DNA from: Dehalococcoidia bacterium
GTDB lineage: Bacteria > Chloroflexota > Dehalococcoidia > GIF9 > AB-539-J10
DNA: 7,592 nt
Direction: 5' to 3'
Assembly: GCA_030602865.1 (NCBI GenBank)
Contig: JAUVYX010000037.1
Location: 1 to 7,592 of the forward strand
Below the pieces are notes generated by a model. It did no database searches and was not told the origin of the DNA. It saw nothing but the letters and a program-made list of their open reading frames with translations. Position 1 is the stretch's first letter; each line of letters starts with the position of its first letter. Position numbers and translations under genes: made by a program. Below, one piece after another: positions 6,211 through 7,592 of this stretch.

Positions 6211-7296
6211 TCATTGCGCGTCGCTTAGTTTCGTACTACAACGCAGGTATTTGTAGACCTCAATGACTGTTGCAGTAAAGGGAACAATCAGGATTATTCC
6301 CCAGATTCCGGCAATATAAGCTCCAAGTACAAGTAATACCAAAGTGATTGCAGGATGTATTCTCAGGTAATGCCCATGAATCCTGGGGACTAGAAAGTTG
6401 TTTTCGAATAACTGAATTGCCAGGAACAGTAATGCTACCCATAAAGCCTTGTCAGGCACGGTGGCCAGGGCTACGATGAAAGCGATGGCACCCCCGATCC
6501 AGGGACCAAGTATAGGGATGAGCTCGGTTATCCCTGCAATAATGCCAAGTGTTGGTGCAAAAGGTACTTTCAAAATGAATAAGACCAGGAAGCAGGAATA
6601 ACCTACTACGAATCCCAACAACAATTGGGCGCGAAGGTACCTTCCCAGAACCATCTCAACAATGCTGACAATGTTTTTAATGTACTCTGCCAGCCATTGC
6701 GGCATGGCAGAGTAGAAACCGGTACTTAATTTCTCTGAGTCCTTTAGCAGGTAAAAGAGGAAAATGGGGATACAAACAAGACTGAGCAGTGGGTTGAAGA
6801 TGTTTGGCAGGGATAAAATACCTCCCCTGAAAATGCCTTGTATGGAACCGGCTAAGGAAGAACTTATGTCCGTGACGAGTTCATCCATCTGCTGCTGTAA
6901 TGTGGGAGGTAACATTTCACGTATACCTTCAGCCCATTCTCGCAGTACCTGTACACCAGATGAAACGAACTGTGGTGCGTTGGATACTAATGAGGAGAAG
7001 GTACCAATGAATATATCTACTATAAGATATATGATAAGGCCCACCAGTGCGAAGATAAATAGGATAAAAAGGACTATCAATACAATACGCTTGGTATTCC
7101 TTAACCTATCATGCTGTGGGAGTTTACCTTCCGCCCATCTAAGCATTGGTAGCATCAAGTAGGCTAGAACAATGGCGATGCCGAAAGGAAACAGAGCTTG
7201 TCTTAGAGCCCAGATAAGCACACATAGTAACACCAAGCCTGTTACAAGAGATATCAGGCGCCATTGCTTTTTAAGAAAGCTGTTTGTTGTATTCAA
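6211..7296 (-). CDS. AI-2E family (PF01594-type) membrane protein, putative permease
   Basis: The 361-residue product has about eight transmembrane helices (near 13-30, 34-54, 70-94, 163-183, 223-243, 249-275, 284-300, 315-348) and an extra-membrane segment at about 100-160, the standard architecture of this family. Family hallmarks are FYLLKDSEKL (181-190), GRYLRAQLLLG (218-228), ITELIPILGPWIGG (256-269), ENNFLVPRIHG (298-308) and the HPAITLVLLVLGA stretch (314-326). Members have been linked to autoinducer-2 export, to Na+/H+ antiport, or to nothing known, so no substrate should be assumed. The start is TTG at 7294-7296 with an in-frame TGA three codons upstream; the next Met (50) lies inside helix 2 and would destroy the fold. 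The upstream Shine-Dalgarno is weak (GTGAG about 5 nt before). It is convergent with the dehydrogenase and lies downstream of the partial gene on the same strand. Confidence 0.85.
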   Translation of the reverse strand: MNTTNSFLKKQWRLISLVTGLVLLCVLIWALRQALFPFGIAIVLAYLMLPMLRWAEGKLPQHDRLRNTKRIVLIVLFILFIFALVGLIIYLIVDIFIGTFSSLVSNAPQFVSSGVQVLREWAEGIREMLPPTLQQQMDELVTDISSSLAGSIQGIFRGGILSLPNIFNPLLSLVCIPIFLFYLLKDSEKLSTGFYSAMPQWLAEYIKNIVSIVEMVLGRYLRAQLLLGFVVGYSCFLVLFILKVPFAPTLGIIAGITELIPILGPWIGGAIAFIVALATVPDKALWVALLFLAIQLFENNFLVPRIHGHYLRIHPAITLVLLVLGAYIAGIWGIILIVPFTATVIEVYKYLRCSTKLSDAQ

Positions 7297-7324
7297 TGTA
7301 GCTCACATGCTTTATCAACTGAGT

Positions 7325-7483
7325 TTATTGGGGAACTGCTATATCTATCAGTTCGCAGATCCCTATGGAAATTCCCAGTCAAAGAAAAACCACAACTACT
7401 GAACCAGTATTGCCTTTCAGTAGGACATGGTCAACCATTCTGATTTGCTGCTCAAGAAGGTCTATAGGGTGGCTTAGCTCTCC
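7325..7483 (-). pseudogene. possible remnant of a small membrane-protein gene with one in-frame TGA
   Basis: Between the partial gene and the AI-2E gene one minus-strand frame reads like protein on both sides of a single TGA (7379-7381). Before it comes HPIDLLEQQIRMVDHVLLKG and then a hydrophobic GSVVVVFL; after it comes LGISIGICELIDIAVPQ and a TAA (7325-7327). Read through the TGA, it gives an amphipathic segment followed by one transmembrane helix. AAGGAG (7480-7485) would be its ribosome-binding site, but no ATG, GTG or TTG follows at a useful distance; the only ATG is at 7436-7438. It could be a decayed gene, a sequencing error, or chance. There are no homologues to call on here. Confidence 0.3.
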
Positions 7484-7592
7484 TTAGTATGGGCGTGGGA
7501 TTTCTCTATAGCCTCGGCTGTTACATCCTTAACATCTTCAAAGGTTTCGGTAACGACCTCCCTCACATCATCGGCCATCTCGCTTGTTCGCG
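7474..7592 (-). CDS. C-terminal end of a charged, helical protein (partial, runs off the window)
   Basis: The last 119 bases encode on the minus strand 38 residues and a TAA (7474-7476), with the 5' part beyond the window edge. The sequence is rich in Glu, Asp, Lys, Val and Ala with regular spacing (MADDVREVVTETFEDVKDVT, then AEAIEKSHAHTKES), so it should be a long amphipathic helix. Such tails are common in YtxH-like or apolipoprotein-like small stress or envelope proteins, but the fragment is too short for a family call. An internal ATG exists after four codons but has no Shine-Dalgarno site, so the gene most likely begins outside. It is on the same strand as the AI-2E gene, 177 nt upstream. 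Confidence 0.6.
   Translation of the reverse strand, partial: RTSEMADDVREVVTETFEDVKDVTAEAIEKSHAHTKES

Noticed and set aside
6764..7402. Plus-strand open frames at 6764-7162 and 7172-7402 over the AI-2E gene
   Set aside because: They lie antisense to a well-supported membrane protein gene, and their translations show no recognisable domain or helix pattern.

Overview
The window reads as a slightly AT-rich bacterial chromosome segment with compact genes, clear Shine-Dalgarno sites and recognisable sigma-70/sigma-A type promoter hexamers. Four of the six complete genes must start at TTG. The C-terminal domain of the large secreted protein resembles one I recall from secreted proteins of Chloroflexota. 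Together with the other genes this makes an anaerobic or sediment Chloroflexota (Dehalococcoidia-like) the best guess, but it is an inference and was not tested. No RNA genes, insertion sequences, CRISPR arrays or phage genes are visible.

Layout. (1) 138-2534, + strand: a secreted 798-residue protein with a signal peptide, 14 tandem units of about 46-47 residues that should fold as beta-propeller(s), and a C-terminal beta-rich domain with two cysteines. (2) 2575-3462, - strand and convergent with it: a ten-helix EamA/DMT-family transporter. (3) 3586-4664, - strand: two nearly abutting genes for the two halves of a thiamine-diphosphate 2-oxoacid decarboxylase of the sulfopyruvate/phosphonopyruvate decarboxylase type. 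They sit behind a strong promoter (TTGACA, 17-nt spacer, TACAAT) with a perfect 14-nt palindrome at the expected transcription start. (4) 4954-6114, + strand and divergent from the decarboxylase: an iron-type (group III) alcohol dehydrogenase with all four metal ligands, followed by a hairpin. Its start is the ATG at 4954, behind GGAGGAGG. (5) 6211-7296, - strand: an AI-2E family membrane protein. (6) 7474-7592, - strand: the C-terminal end of a highly charged helical protein that runs off the window.

How the genes may work together. The decarboxylase would turn a 2-oxoacid (3-sulfopyruvate, 3-phosphonopyruvate or a relative) into an aldehyde and CO2. The divergent iron-type dehydrogenase could reduce that aldehyde to an alcohol. 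The EamA transporter carries an N-terminal HASWN motif like one I recall in a permease family linked to phosphonate operons, and could move a substrate or product. This three-part module is the most interesting metabolic hypothesis here. The substrate is not fixed by the sequence, and no PEP mutase or sulfolactate gene is in the window. The propeller protein and the AI-2E gene look unrelated to the module.
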